The notes: generated by a model from the letters alone, not told the origin. DNA of 55,461 nucleotides from an uncultured Bacteriovoracaceae bacterium (GCA_950054155.1 CATLOT010000025.1:1-55461), one strand, 5' to 3'; shown: positions 1-7,946, counted from the first letter of the stretch. A program made the numbers and translations.

Positions 1-84
1 CGGATATATGGCAGTTTAGCCTTTTGGTTTTTGAGAAAATTTACTTGTGCGAGGAGTCGGGTTCATATATGGCACCTTATGGTA
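1..84. other. left-edge sequence without a clear gene
   Basis: Downstream of the porin remnant I see no convincing gene. Two plus frames are open from the window edge to stops near 140, but both lie antisense to the porin tail and resemble no family I know. The 10-mer atatatggca occurs twice (4-13 and 66-75), 62 bp apart. It could be the start of a short repeat or chance. Confidence 0.3.
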
Positions 85-279
85 TCACAGCAAAAAGAGG
101 TATTCGAGATAAAAGAAGCGAGAGGCCTGTGGAGATGAAGTAAAATAATCTCCATGGAGAAATGTACTTAGTCCAAGAGTTAATTTTTCATAGTTATTTT
201 TTTGAAAATGAAGACTGAGGTCGAACTCGTTGCCAATGTCAGAGTTATTTCGGTCGCCATTAATGAGAGAAGCTACAGC
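85..279 (-). pseudogene. C-terminal porin remnant in frame after a TAA stop
   Basis: Reading the minus strand past the TAA at 282-280 in the same frame gives 64 further codons up to a TGA at 87-85. This stretch looks like the last strands of an alginate-export-type beta-barrel: a segment with GNEFDLSL, then alternating polar and hydrophobic residues, then HGDYF, and an aromatic ending RFFYLEYLFLL suited to a final outer-membrane strand. Together with the upstream part it would give a protein of about 382 residues, nearer the family's usual size. One base change (TAA from AAA, CAA or GAA) would explain the interruption. A sequencing error or true readthrough remain possible. Confidence 0.6.
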
Positions 280-1233
280 TTAGTCGTAAGCCCCTATTCC
301 CTTGTTCATTTGATTAAAATTCATCCATTTAAAATTGAGCTTCCAACGATCATCAATTTTATAGTTGGTTCCTGCGAAAAAGCCTTCTAAGTTCCGTCTT
401 CCTACAATATCAATCATACCATTGTAAAAATGACGATTGGTATAGAGCTGGTTATAGCGTCCGGAACTCTGAGTCCAACCAATAAAGGTGCGAAGGCTCG
501 ACTGAACGAAGAAAGAGCCTTCGAGATCAATCGTATGCTCGACGTCGTTTGTTTTAGGAAGGGACTGTAAGACAATCTCACTTCTCCATCCCCACCTTCG
601 TTTTTGCCCTTTGTAACGAGATCCTAAAGCCCACACCTCATCTCCCTGACGATCATTATTATGAATAATATAGGCGTCAAGGTTAAGATCCTTCTCCTTA
701 ATTATTTTATAGTAGAGGAAAGCTAAATTAATATCATCGTTGGTGCTAACGATGTCACTTCCTTCAGATACTTTAGCATAAGCAAAATCAAGATCACCCT
801 GCCCTAATTCAAAGCTCAACTTAAGGGCATCAAAGACCAGTCCGCCATTTGTCCAATTGCGAGTACCAAGAATTAGATGGTCTCCGTAATTGAGCTTTTG
901 TCGCCCTATCTGATAAGAAAATCCCTCCTCCTGTGAAAAAATAGAGGCTTCAAAAATATCGACTCTGCTATGAAATTGATCTCCACTTGTGAGTAAGGAG
1001 TTTTGAACTTCGCCATAAGTTTTTGTGGTCTGAGGGGTCAGAGTAAAAGTTATCCCTTTTTTTACCAATACTTTCAAACTCGCTCTTGCTCTCAATTGAA
1101 TCAAGTTTCTTCGGTCCCCGTTTGAGCTCGTCAGTTCACGATTTTGATTCCTTACCCTGAACTGGCCCTTGAAATCATAGTCAACAGCAGAGAGAGAGAA
1201 TTGAAGGAAAAAGAAAAAGAGAAAACTACGCAT
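280..1233 (-). CDS. alginate-export-type outer-membrane beta-barrel (truncated by an in-frame stop)
   Basis: The 317-residue product begins with a signal peptide (hydrophobic run FLFFFFLQFSLSA) and continues as alternating amphipathic strands typical of outer-membrane porins. Motifs such as GRQKLNYGDHLILG and RNWTNGG resemble the alginate_exp (AlgE-like) porin family, which lets small solutes or polysaccharide through the outer membrane. The ATG directly follows the T-run of a terminator hairpin, and the only Shine-Dalgarno-like sequence (AGGA) lies in that hairpin's 3' arm. The frame stops at 282-280 although porin-like sequence continues in frame to 85. The short form would lack its last strands and probably would not fold as a closed barrel. 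The substrate cannot be told. Confidence 0.7.
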   Translation of the reverse strand: MRSFLFFFFLQFSLSAVDYDFKGQFRVRNQNRELTSSNGDRRNLIQLRARASLKVLVKKGITFTLTPQTTKTYGEVQNSLLTSGDQFHSRVDIFEASIFSQEEGFSYQIGRQKLNYGDHLILGTRNWTNGGLVFDALKLSFELGQGDLDFAYAKVSEGSDIVSTNDDINLAFLYYKIIKEKDLNLDAYIIHNNDRQGDEVWALGSRYKGQKRRWGWRSEIVLQSLPKTNDVEHTIDLEGSFFVQSSLRTFIGWTQSSGRYNQLYTNRHFYNGMIDIVGRRNLEGFFAGTNYKIDDRWKLNFKWMNFNQMNKGIGAYD

Positions 1234-1273
1234 AAAAAAAGTCCTATTCTAATTTCTTAATCAGAGTAGGACT
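1234..1273 (-). terminator. Rho-independent terminator after the L25 gene, abutting the porin start codon
   Basis: On the minus strand an 11-bp stem (AGTCCTACTCT pairing with AGAATAGGACT, one G-T wobble, 12-nt loop) is followed by seven T, and then directly by the porin ATG at 1233. It lies just beyond the L25 stop at 1307. The 3' arm contains AGGA, which could be the porin ribosome-binding site, so the structure may also act as an attenuator. Confidence 0.75.
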
Positions 1274-1306
1274 CATTATTAGTTATATCAATCTTTGTTT
1301 GGGAGG

Positions 1307-1942
1307 TTAGCTCTCCTCAGGGAACATCTCTTCTTGATGATTTTGAACTTCAACTTCAGCTGTGCTTCGCTTCTTAAGCGTCACAATCCCTAAGTCAGTT
1401 TCCTCCTCTAAAACGCGCACCCCTCGCGGCAGCTTTATGTCTCCGGCATGAATGGGCTGATCAGGTCTTAGATTATCTAGTGAGACTTCAAGATGGTTTG
1501 GCAACTTTGTCATAGGGCCTACAAGAGTAATCTCCGTTAAAACCGGTTGGACGATCCAATCCTTACTCAGGTCACTTGGTCTTTCTCCAAAGTGAAGAGG
1601 TACCTTTCTCGTCATATCCTCACCTTTAAGTTGCTCTTTATTCATAAACTTCAGATTAAAGTGAATGGGGTGATGAGTGACAGGATCCTCTTGCCAATCA
1701 AGTAAAATTGCATGACCAATACTTTGACCATCAAGTTTGATTTTCATGGCATCATTTTTATGAACAATCATTTTTCTTAGGACCCTCTCATCGAGTTTGA
1801 CCATCGCACCTTGGGGATCATTAAACACTGCTTCGTCTTTTTGCGTATCAACACTTAAGTGCCCTGGTATGTGACCAAGTCTACGCATTGAGTTAAGTCC
1901 TTCGTTAGACTGATTTCTGCTTTCTAGTGATACATTTAGCAT
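1307..1942 (-). CDS. rplY: 50S ribosomal protein L25 (CTC-type, with C-terminal extension)
   Basis: The protein resembles the CTC form of bL25, which binds 5S rRNA in the large ribosomal subunit. The N-terminal domain shows the family pattern SMRRLGHIPGHL near residues 18-29. The C-terminal domain contains the proline-rich IHAGDIKLPRGVRVL segment, close to the usual DI.LP.GV motif, followed by an acidic tail. I chose the ATG at 1942 because GGAG stands 7 nt upstream. A longer frame starts at 1987 but has no such site. The length (211 residues) fits the CTC form. The N-terminal domain is rather divergent from typical L25, so 5S rRNA affinity may differ. No pth gene follows, unlike in many genomes. 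Confidence 0.85.
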   Translation of the reverse strand: MLNVSLESRNQSNEGLNSMRRLGHIPGHLSVDTQKDEAVFNDPQGAMVKLDERVLRKMIVHKNDAMKIKLDGQSIGHAILLDWQEDPVTHHPIHFNLKFMNKEQLKGEDMTRKVPLHFGERPSDLSKDWIVQPVLTEITLVGPMTKLPNHLEVSLDNLRPDQPIHAGDIKLPRGVRVLEEETDLGIVTLKKRSTAEVEVQNHQEEMFPEES

Positions 1943-2117
1943 TTTGTTCTCCTTCGCTAAGGTTCTTCTCAAGACTAACGTATTCAATTGAAGTGTTAAT
2001 CAGCTCAATGTAAATTCTTTGTTAAGCAGATCTTCTTTAGGAAATCCCTATGACTCAGCGCAGATGCACGACTTATTTCGTCATCCGTAGAATAGGTAAA
2101 AAAAAATGGAGCCCCCA

Positions 2118-2660
2118 ATGAAAGAATTAATTACAACACTTTGTGCCCTACTCTTTAGCACCTCACTCAATGCAGCCGATATCGTCCCCTTAGAGATTGA
2201 GTTTGGTATGTGGAAGAATGAACTCGCTGAAAAAATTACAGCGTCTCTTAATCTCAAAGAGGGACCTATGGCAAAGGCGATGGCCCAGATGGAAGAAGCG
2301 GCGAAAAAGAATCCCCAAATGGCCAAACAATATGAAAAGTATATGAAGATGATGAAGGCCCAACAAAAGAACCTAAGCGCTGCCTCGTCTGCTTCTTGCC
2401 TCAATGAAAAAACACTTAAAGAGGGAATTGATAAAATCGTTAATCAGAAAAAAGACGATAAATGTGTTAATAAAATAGAGAAATCCACAGGGACATTTTT
2501 AAAAGGAAAGACAACCTGTGAAGGAAAAACTCACTCCTACGAAATGAAAGTTACAAACCCGAAGACGATTGAAGTGAAGTTACAAATGGATAACGACAAG
2601 GGACCAAAGAAGCTAAACTTTAAGATGTTTTGGGTTAGTTCGGAGTGTGCTAAAGGGTAA
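2118..2660 (+). CDS. secreted DUF3617-like protein
   Basis: The 180-residue product starts with a signal peptide ending near LNAADI. The mature part opens with a G-x-W motif (FGMWKNEL), then a lysine- and methionine-rich helical stretch, and a second half with cysteines in a beta-rich context (C..K..T..L and T.CEGKTHSYEMKV). This order resembles DUF3617, a periplasmic family of unknown function. The ATG at 2118 is preferred over 2106 because GGAG lies 6 nt before it. The next gene begins 2 nt after the stop, so the two may be co-transcribed. No catalytic role can be proposed. Confidence 0.6.
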   Translation: MKELITTLCALLFSTSLNAADIVPLEIEFGMWKNELAEKITASLNLKEGPMAKAMAQMEEAAKKNPQMAKQYEKYMKMMKAQQKNLSAASSASCLNEKTLKEGIDKIVNQKKDDKCVNKIEKSTGTFLKGKTTCEGKTHSYEMKVTNPKTIEVKLQMDNDKGPKKLNFKMFWVSSECAKG

Positions 2661-2662
2661 TT

Positions 2663-3529
2663 ATGAATTTAAATAAGATCGCCGTTCTCGGTGCCGGAAC
2701 AATGGGGGCAGGAATCGCCCAGTGGTTTTGCCAGGCCGGCTGTAAAGTAGAACTTCAAGACGCTGGACTAGAACAAGGACAAAGGGCCTATCAAGGTATT
2801 CTTAACTCTTGGGATAAACTTCTCTCTAAAGGTAAGTTTACTTCCGAGGAAGTTTCCGCCTTTAAAGAAAATCTCTCCCTTGTCGCGCCTGAAGAAAGTT
2901 TAAAAAAAGACACTGATCTTTTGATTGAAGCCATTATAGAAAATCAGCAAATAAAGATTGATGTCTTTCAAAAGCTTTGTGCTCACTTTAATGAGAGTAC
3001 TCTTCTTGCAACAAATACCAGCTCTATTCCCTTAGATGCGATCGCAAGGGAGCTCCCTTCTTCGAGACAAGAGCAATTCTTTGGTCTGCACTTCTTTAAC
3101 CCCGCCCCTATTATGAAGCTTGTTGAAGTGGTCTGTGGTCATTGGAGTAATAAGAAAACAGGACAAGAGCTCCTTAATTTCTTTCAAGAAAGAGGAAAGA
3201 AGCCAGCTCTGTGCCAAGATGGCCCAGGGTTTATTGTTAACCGCTTAGCGAGAAATTTCTATGGCGAAGCTCTAAGGCTCGCTAATACTGAAGACAAAGA
3301 AAAGTTTCAAGAAATAGACACCACTCTTAAAGAAGTGGGAGGTTTTCGAATGGGCCCCTTTGAACTGATGGACCTCATTGGAATTGACATCAATTACTCA
3401 GTCTCGGAATCAGTGTGGAAGTCCTTTTACTATGATGATCGTTTTGCTCCTCATCCCCTGCAAAGAAAAATGGTCACCAGTGGACGCCTTGGGAAAAAAA
3501 CCAAAGGAGGCTTCTATGACTACGAGTAA
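2663..3529 (+). CDS. 3-hydroxyacyl-CoA (3-hydroxybutyryl-CoA) dehydrogenase
   Basis: This NAD-dependent enzyme oxidises (3S)-hydroxyacyl-CoA to 3-oxoacyl-CoA in the cytoplasm. The Rossmann motif GAGTMGAG occupies residues 10-17. The catalytic region shows NTSSIP (118-123) and the histidine H143 in GLHFFNPAPIMKLVEVV. PGFIVNR (188-194) begins the helical dimerisation domain, and the protein ends with KTKGGFYDYE. At 288 residues it matches the single-module Hbd/PaaH-type enzymes. Its stop overlaps the next start by 14 nt, and a thiolase follows, so the block looks like a beta-oxidation operon. Chain-length preference cannot be read from sequence. Confidence 0.9.
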   Translation: MNLNKIAVLGAGTMGAGIAQWFCQAGCKVELQDAGLEQGQRAYQGILNSWDKLLSKGKFTSEEVSAFKENLSLVAPEESLKKDTDLLIEAIIENQQIKIDVFQKLCAHFNESTLLATNTSSIPLDAIARELPSSRQEQFFGLHFFNPAPIMKLVEVVCGHWSNKKTGQELLNFFQERGKKPALCQDGPGFIVNRLARNFYGEALRLANTEDKEKFQEIDTTLKEVGGFRMGPFELMDLIGIDINYSVSESVWKSFYYDDRFAPHPLQRKMVTSGRLGKKTKGGFYDYE

Positions 3530-4190
3530 TATCATGGTTTTGGCCACAAATGATCACCCTCTTTTTGAACAGCTCAAGGCCCAAGACTACCTCTTCTTTG
3601 ACCTTAAAACGAAAGATCCTTTTGAAGAGAGAAAGACTTTAAAACCAGACGTCATTTTTGACTTCACTCTTCTTGACCACGATAAGAAAGAAAAGCTTTT
3701 AAAGAACCTCTCCATGCAATTTGAGGCTCCTCTTGTAAGTGACCTCTCTTGCTTATGGGGCGAGTACTTTATGGAAAAATTTCCTAATCTTATTGGTGCT
3801 ATGGCCGCGGCCATTTGGTCACCCCAAGCAAAGGTTGAAGTGTGCTCTAAGAATGAGTCAGATCTTCCTATGGTGAGAGATGTTCTTAGAAGCTGTAACC
3901 TTGAACTTCATTGTGTGAAGTCGGCAGGACACGGGTTTATTTATCCACGCACGATTTCTCTTCTTATTAACGAAGCTTATTTGGCCGTGGAAGATGAGCT
4001 GGCAACGGAGACTGACCTAGACACAGCGATGAAATATGGTGTCAACTACCCCTTAGGTCTTGTAGAGTGGAGCCGTAAAATCGGTCTTAAGCCAGTGGTG
4101 TCTCTTCTTGATGACCTCTTTGAAAAGACTAAACAGAACCGCTATAGGGCCAGCGTGAGTTTAAGAAAGCTCGCCCTCTTAAAAAGTTAG
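3516..4190 (+). CDS. stand-alone 3-hydroxyacyl-CoA dehydrogenase C-terminal-domain protein
   Basis: The second half (from about residue 135) resembles the 3HCDH C-terminal domain: GFIYPRTISLLINEAYLAVEDE, then LDTAMKYGVNYPLG, then a final RASVSLRKLAL. The first half is a small alpha/beta segment without a visible glycine-rich NAD loop. PaaH-type and FadB-type enzymes carry a second copy of this domain fused to the active module. Here it is a separate gene overlapping the dehydrogenase by 14 nt, so it may supply that domain in trans. The ATG at 3516 is supported by a strong site, AAAGGAGG. The frame extends further upstream, but only inside the dehydrogenase gene. Likely non-catalytic alone (inference). 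Confidence 0.7.
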   Translation: MTTSNIMVLATNDHPLFEQLKAQDYLFFDLKTKDPFEERKTLKPDVIFDFTLLDHDKKEKLLKNLSMQFEAPLVSDLSCLWGEYFMEKFPNLIGAMAAAIWSPQAKVEVCSKNESDLPMVRDVLRSCNLELHCVKSAGHGFIYPRTISLLINEAYLAVEDELATETDLDTAMKYGVNYPLGLVEWSRKIGLKPVVSLLDDLFEKTKQNRYRASVSLRKLALLKS

Positions 4191-4198
4191 GAGAAAGA

Positions 4199-5395
4199 AT
4201 GAAACCTATTTATATTGTCCACGCTAAACGTACTCCTATTGGCCGCATCGGTGGACTCCTTGCCCCCGTGCGTCCCGATGATCTTATGGCCCACCTCTTT
4301 AGAGATTATAAAGAGTCACTCACCTTTGATCCCACTGAGATTGATGATGTGATTGTAGGCTGTGCTAATCAGGCCGGTGAAGACAATCGTAATGTGGGCA
4401 GAATGAGTGCAGTGCTTGCTGGTCTTCCCTATAGTGTTCCTGGCGTTACTCTTAATCGTTTGTGTGGAAGTAGTCTTGATGCCGTCATAAGTGCTTGTGG
4501 ACGCATTAGCACAGGCCTTGCTGAGTGTATTCTTGTGGGAGGAACAGAGAGCATGACCCGAGGTCCCCTCGTTATCTCAAAAGGCTCAACTCCTTTTGGC
4601 CGCGACTCTCAAATGTTCGATACGACTTTTGGCTGGCGCTTTCCCAATCCTAAAATGAAAGAAATGTTTCCCCTTTATGGAATGGGAGAGACTGCTGAGA
4701 ATATTGCTGACCGCTACCCCATCAGCAGAGAAGAACAAGATAAGTTTGCACTCGCTTCTCATCAAAAAGCTGTCAAGGCCACAGAGAGCGGCGCCTTCGC
4801 TGATGAGATTCTGCCTTACACGGTGAAACTCAGAAAGAAAGAATATACGGTAGAAAAAGATGAAGGCCCACGGGCTGACACCAGTCTTGAAGTCCTTTCA
4901 AAACTCCGTGCAGTCTTTAGAGAAGGGGGCTCTGTTACCGCCGGTAACTCCTCAAGCATGAATGATGGTGCCGCTATGGTCGCCGTTGTGAGTGAAGAGT
5001 TTCTAAAAAAGCATAACCTCACTCCCCTTGCCTGCATCACAGGTCTTGGTGTCGCTGGTGTTCACCCCGATGTCATGGGTCTTGGTCCTATCGAGGCGAC
5101 AAAGAAGCTTTGCGCTAAATTTGGCCATAGAACAAGTGACTTTGACGCTATTGAACTTAATGAAGCCTTTGCCGTCCAAGCACTTGCCTGTATGCAGGAC
5201 CTAGAACTTGATCCGACCAAAGTTAACCAACATGGGGGCGCTATTGCTCTTGGTCACCCTCTCGGATGCTCAGGTGCTCGTATCCTCACAACGCTTCTTG
5301 GTGTCATGAAGAAAAACCCTGCTCAAAAGAAGGGTCTTGCTACAATGTGTATTGGAGTTGGTCAGGGAGTCGCTCTCTCTGTTGAGAAATGCTAA
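4199..5395 (+). CDS. thiolase, 3-oxoadipyl-CoA/acetyl-CoA acyltransferase type
   Basis: Thiolases cleave 3-oxoacyl-CoA with CoA to acetyl-CoA and a shortened acyl-CoA. The nucleophile is C89 in LNRLCGSSL. H353 lies in GGAIALGHPLGCSGAR and C384 in CIGVGQG, with NEAFA between, so the catalytic set is complete. The stretch around DTTFGWRFPNP resembles PaaJ/PcaF-type 3-oxoadipyl-CoA thiolases more than FadA. The length of 398 residues is typical. GGAG lies in the 9 nt separating it from the preceding gene, and with the two dehydrogenase genes it forms the last steps of beta-oxidation or aromatic-acid breakdown. The exact substrate is uncertain, because no ring-opening genes are nearby. Confidence 0.88.
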   Translation: MKPIYIVHAKRTPIGRIGGLLAPVRPDDLMAHLFRDYKESLTFDPTEIDDVIVGCANQAGEDNRNVGRMSAVLAGLPYSVPGVTLNRLCGSSLDAVISACGRISTGLAECILVGGTESMTRGPLVISKGSTPFGRDSQMFDTTFGWRFPNPKMKEMFPLYGMGETAENIADRYPISREEQDKFALASHQKAVKATESGAFADEILPYTVKLRKKEYTVEKDEGPRADTSLEVLSKLRAVFREGGSVTAGNSSSMNDGAAMVAVVSEEFLKKHNLTPLACITGLGVAGVHPDVMGLGPIEATKKLCAKFGHRTSDFDAIELNEAFAVQALACMQDLELDPTKVNQHGGAIALGHPLGCSGARILTTLLGVMKKNPAQKKGLATMCIGVGQGVALSVEKC

Positions 5396-5416
5396 CAAGC
5401 TGTGCTATGACAAGGC

Positions 5417-5824
5417 ATGAAAATCGTAAGTGCCTGCCTTGCAGGAGTTCCATGCCGCTATGATGGCCAGGCAAAACCTCGTCTGGATCTGATTGAGCTC
5501 GTTCAAAAAGGCGAGGCCATAGCTCTTTGCCCTGAAGAGCTCGGTGATCTCGGAACGCCGAGACCCCCTTGTGAAAATGTTAGTGGTAAAATCCTCACTC
5601 AAGAGGGTGAGGATAAGAGTGAGGCATTTCATCGTGGAGCGCAAATTGCTCTCGCCAAAACTTTAAAAGTCGGTGCGACTGAGGCCATTTTAAAGAGCTG
5701 CTCACCCATGTGTGGCGTGGGAAAAGTTTATGATGGTACCTTTAGTGGCACCCTAACGACAGGTGACGGCGTTTTCACGCAACTTCTTAAACAACATGGT
5801 ATTAAAACCAAAGAGAGAGATTAA
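5417..5824 (+). CDS. DUF523 family protein
   Basis: The 135-residue protein has the family opening VSACLAGVPCRYDGQAKP and a second cysteine motif LKSCSPMCGVGKVYDG, together the hallmark of DUF523 (YbbK-like). The conserved cysteines suggest metal binding or redox chemistry, but the function is not established. It starts 21 nt after the thiolase stop, with a short AAGG just before the ATG, and its stop overlaps the next start by one base (TAATG), so it is translationally coupled to the DUF501 gene. Confidence 0.8.
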   Translation: MKIVSACLAGVPCRYDGQAKPRLDLIELVQKGEAIALCPEELGDLGTPRPPCENVSGKILTQEGEDKSEAFHRGAQIALAKTLKVGATEAILKSCSPMCGVGKVYDGTFSGTLTTGDGVFTQLLKQHGIKTKERD

Positions 5825-6357
5825 TGTTAGAACTCAAACCAAGTGAAATTCTCTATAGTGACGAGGATCGTCTCTGGGTCAGTGAACTCCTAGGCCGCGA
5901 GCCAAGAGGACTTTACAAGGTTGAAAAATACCATCCCGTTCACAAGCATCCGATGGTCATAAAAGTTCTTCCCTATGTTAAAGGTGCCCCCTTTCCCACT
6001 CTCTTTTGGCTAACCTGTCCCCTCTTAAAGAAAGAAATCTCCCACATTGAAAAAGATGCATGGATTGAGAAAATTGAAAAAGAGCACTTTGCTAAGGGAA
6101 GCGAAAACTTAGAACTTCTCCACTCCCACCACCAGGCCTACGCTCGTGAAAGACGAGAGCTCTTTGAACAAAGTGGTGGTGATTGGGATCAAATCCCTGA
6201 GCCCATGGCGAAAATCCTCAAAGAGAGTGGCATTGGTGGCATTGCTGACTTTGATCACATCAAGTGCTTCCATCTTCATTACGCCCACCATCTCGTAAGG
6301 GAGAACCAAGTTGGAAAAATTCTAGATGAGCGCTTTGACTTTAAGCGCTTCTATTAA
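5824..6357 (+). CDS. DUF501 family protein
   Basis: The motif PFPTLFWLTCPLLKKEISHIEKD (residues about 56-78) is the signature of DUF501, a family of unknown function found across bacteria. The C-terminal part has CFHLHYAHHL, with closely spaced histidines and a cysteine that could bind metal. In other genomes DUF501 often lies by cell-division or Ppx/GppA genes, which are absent here. The gene overlaps DUF523 by one base. Confidence 0.75.
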   Translation: MLELKPSEILYSDEDRLWVSELLGREPRGLYKVEKYHPVHKHPMVIKVLPYVKGAPFPTLFWLTCPLLKKEISHIEKDAWIEKIEKEHFAKGSENLELLHSHHQAYARERRELFEQSGGDWDQIPEPMAKILKESGIGGIADFDHIKCFHLHYAHHLVRENQVGKILDERFDFKRFY

Positions 6358-6393
6358 AAGATCCTGATCAACCTAGTAGTGATTCACTGCAGA

Positions 6394-6422
6394 TTGTGCG
6401 CAAGTTTTGCGTAAGTTAAAAT
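6394..6422 (+). promoter_or_regulatory. putative sigma70 promoter for the small acidic protein gene
   Basis: TTGTGC (6394-6399) and TAAAAT (6417-6422) are separated by exactly 17 nt, about 28 nt upstream of the start at 6450. The -10 is good and the -35 only partial. An imperfect palindrome (TGCGCAAGTTTTGCGTA) covers the spacer and could be an operator. Confidence 0.4.
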
Positions 6423-6449
6423 AGACTTATCACAAACAAAGGAGCACTT

Positions 6450-6641
6450 ATGCAGACACACACAACAACACAAGGAAATAACCCAAGCAGCGCAGAAGAG
6501 AGCGCGCCTTTTCGCGGTCTTCTTACTCGCCTCCTCCACGAGGCCTTCTATCTAGAAGAGGAGGTTCCCCTTCTCGAAAATGATGACTCTGGTGATGATG
6601 CTGACTTTATCCGCCAATTTCTTGGACAATTAGCAAGTTAA
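6450..6641 (+). CDS. small acidic protein of unknown function
   Basis: The 63-residue product has no signal peptide or membrane segment. It starts with a Thr/Asn-rich stretch, has a central helix with FRGLLTRLLHEAFYLEEEV, then a run of acidic residues (ENDDSGDDADF) and a short hydrophobic end. It is taken as real because of a clear ribosome-binding site (AAAGGAG, 6 nt before the ATG) and its own putative promoter. I do not recognise a family. The acidic middle might bind metal or a basic partner, but this is a guess. Confidence 0.55.
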   Translation: MQTHTTTQGNNPSSAEESAPFRGLLTRLLHEAFYLEEEVPLLENDDSGDDADFIRQFLGQLAS

Positions 6642-6696
6642 GGGAAAAAAAGACAAAAGAAGGGAGCCTAGATTGTCATTTTTTAGGTAGAATAAG

Positions 6697-7863
6697 GTGA
6701 TGCCTAATTTTAACCAAGAGATTACCTACCTTATCCTTTTTAGCGCGGTTCTTATTCTACCGAAGCTTATGAGGCGTCTTCGTCTTCCAGAAGGAATAAG
6801 CTGTATTCTCTTGGGGCTCCTCTCCTCATACTTTTGGGAGTCCTTTCAAGAGGATCAGCTTCTCTTGCTCCTCTCGCGCCTAGGGATCACTTCTCTCTTT
6901 CTCTTTGCGGGAATGGAAGTTGATATCAAGACTCTTAAGACCCACAGTAATGGTCTTTTAAAACACCTCAGTGTCTCCCTAATAATGATGGGTCTATGCT
7001 CTGCCTTTTTGGCCAATATCTTTCATCTTCCCACTCAAGTCGCGATCATCTTTTCTCTCGGACTTCTCACTCCGAGCACAGGATTTATTCTCGAGTCCAT
7101 CAAAGACTTTCGCCTTAGTGAAGGTCAAAAGTACTGGATTAGCTCTAAGTCAATCGCTGAAGAGATCCTCGCTGTGATGGTGCTCTTTATTGCTTTGCAA
7201 TCAAATGATATGCAAAAGCTTGGCATGAGTCTTGGGGTGCTTATCTTTCTACTTCTCGCACTGCCCCTCATTTTTAAGATCTTTCTTAAATTTGTTGCTC
7301 CCTACGCTCCTAAGTCAGAGGTTGCTTTCCTTATCCTTCTCGCGCTTATTTGTGGTGTCGTCACGAAGAAAATAGGCACTTACTATCTCGTTGGCGCTTT
7401 TATCGTGGGGATCATTGCTGGTCGCTTTAAGCATTTTCTTGGAAAGGTTGAAGGCATCAATATCTTTAATAGCCTCTCAATTTTCTTTGGTATTTTTATC
7501 CCCTTCTACTTCTTTAAAGCAGGACTCAGTCTATCGGGTAATCTCTTTAATAAAGAAAGCCTCCTCATCGGTATAGGCTTTGCCATTTTTATTATTCCCA
7601 TGCGCTACAGTGCTGTCTTTTATTCACAGAAGAACTTTATTTCAGATAAGGTCAAGAGGCCTTGGAAAGTTGCTCTTTCCCTTATGCCAACGCTAATCTT
7701 CGGTCTGGTCATTGCCTCAATCCTTAGGGATCGCTTTGAAGTAAAAGACTCTCTTATTGGTGGGCTCTTTATCTATACACTCATTTCAAGCTTTCTCCCT
7801 GCCTTCGCCTTTGAACGCCTTCCTCCAAAGCGCTACACAAGTGAAACCGTAACGAATGATTAA
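6697..7863 (+). CDS. CPA2-type monovalent cation/proton antiporter
   Basis: The 388-residue protein consists of about 11-13 membrane helices and resembles the Na+/H+ exchanger domain of the KefB/CPA2 superfamily. LRLPEGISCILLGLLSSYF near the start and LFLFAGMEVDIKTL match the family's second and third helices, and GLLTPSTGFIL corresponds to the discontinuous helix of the transport core. There is no C-terminal TrkA-N domain, so it is the short form. The start is either GTG 6697 or ATG 6700. A -10-like TAGAAT ends 6 nt before the ATG. The transported ion (Na+ or K+) cannot be decided. It precedes the sensor kinase by 83 nt. Confidence 0.8.
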   Translation: MMPNFNQEITYLILFSAVLILPKLMRRLRLPEGISCILLGLLSSYFWESFQEDQLLLLLSRLGITSLFLFAGMEVDIKTLKTHSNGLLKHLSVSLIMMGLCSAFLANIFHLPTQVAIIFSLGLLTPSTGFILESIKDFRLSEGQKYWISSKSIAEEILAVMVLFIALQSNDMQKLGMSLGVLIFLLLALPLIFKIFLKFVAPYAPKSEVAFLILLALICGVVTKKIGTYYLVGAFIVGIIAGRFKHFLGKVEGINIFNSLSIFFGIFIPFYFFKAGLSLSGNLFNKESLLIGIGFAIFIIPMRYSAVFYSQKNFISDKVKRPWKVALSLMPTLIFGLVIASILRDRFEVKDSLIGGLFIYTLISSFLPAFAFERLPPKRYTSETVTND

Positions 7864-7917
7864 GATTTATTAATTCTAGCTCCCCCTCTAAGAATCTAAA
7901 ACGATCAGCTTTATAAT

Positions 7918-7941
7918 GATCCTTATTTGTTATAAAGGATC
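7918..7941 (+). promoter_or_regulatory. hairpin sequestering the kinase ribosome-binding site
   Basis: GATCCTT (7918-7924) is perfectly complementary to AAGGATC (7935-7941) with a 10-nt loop. The 3' arm contains the Shine-Dalgarno of the TTG-started kinase gene at 7947, so in the folded state translation would be blocked. A TATAAT hexamer sits directly upstream at 7912-7917, which would place transcription start within or just before the hairpin. Confidence 0.45.
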
Positions 7942-7946
7942 TCAAC

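Noticed and set aside
202-390. Plus-strand frame of 62 codons
   Set aside because: It lies antisense to the porin and its in-frame continuation, has no ribosome site, and resembles nothing.
2081-2404. Minus-strand frame of 107 codons with hydrophobic runs
   Set aside because: It is the mirror of the lysine-rich DUF3617-like gene, whose codons give hydrophobic residues on the other strand. The plus gene has a signal peptide and ribosome site.
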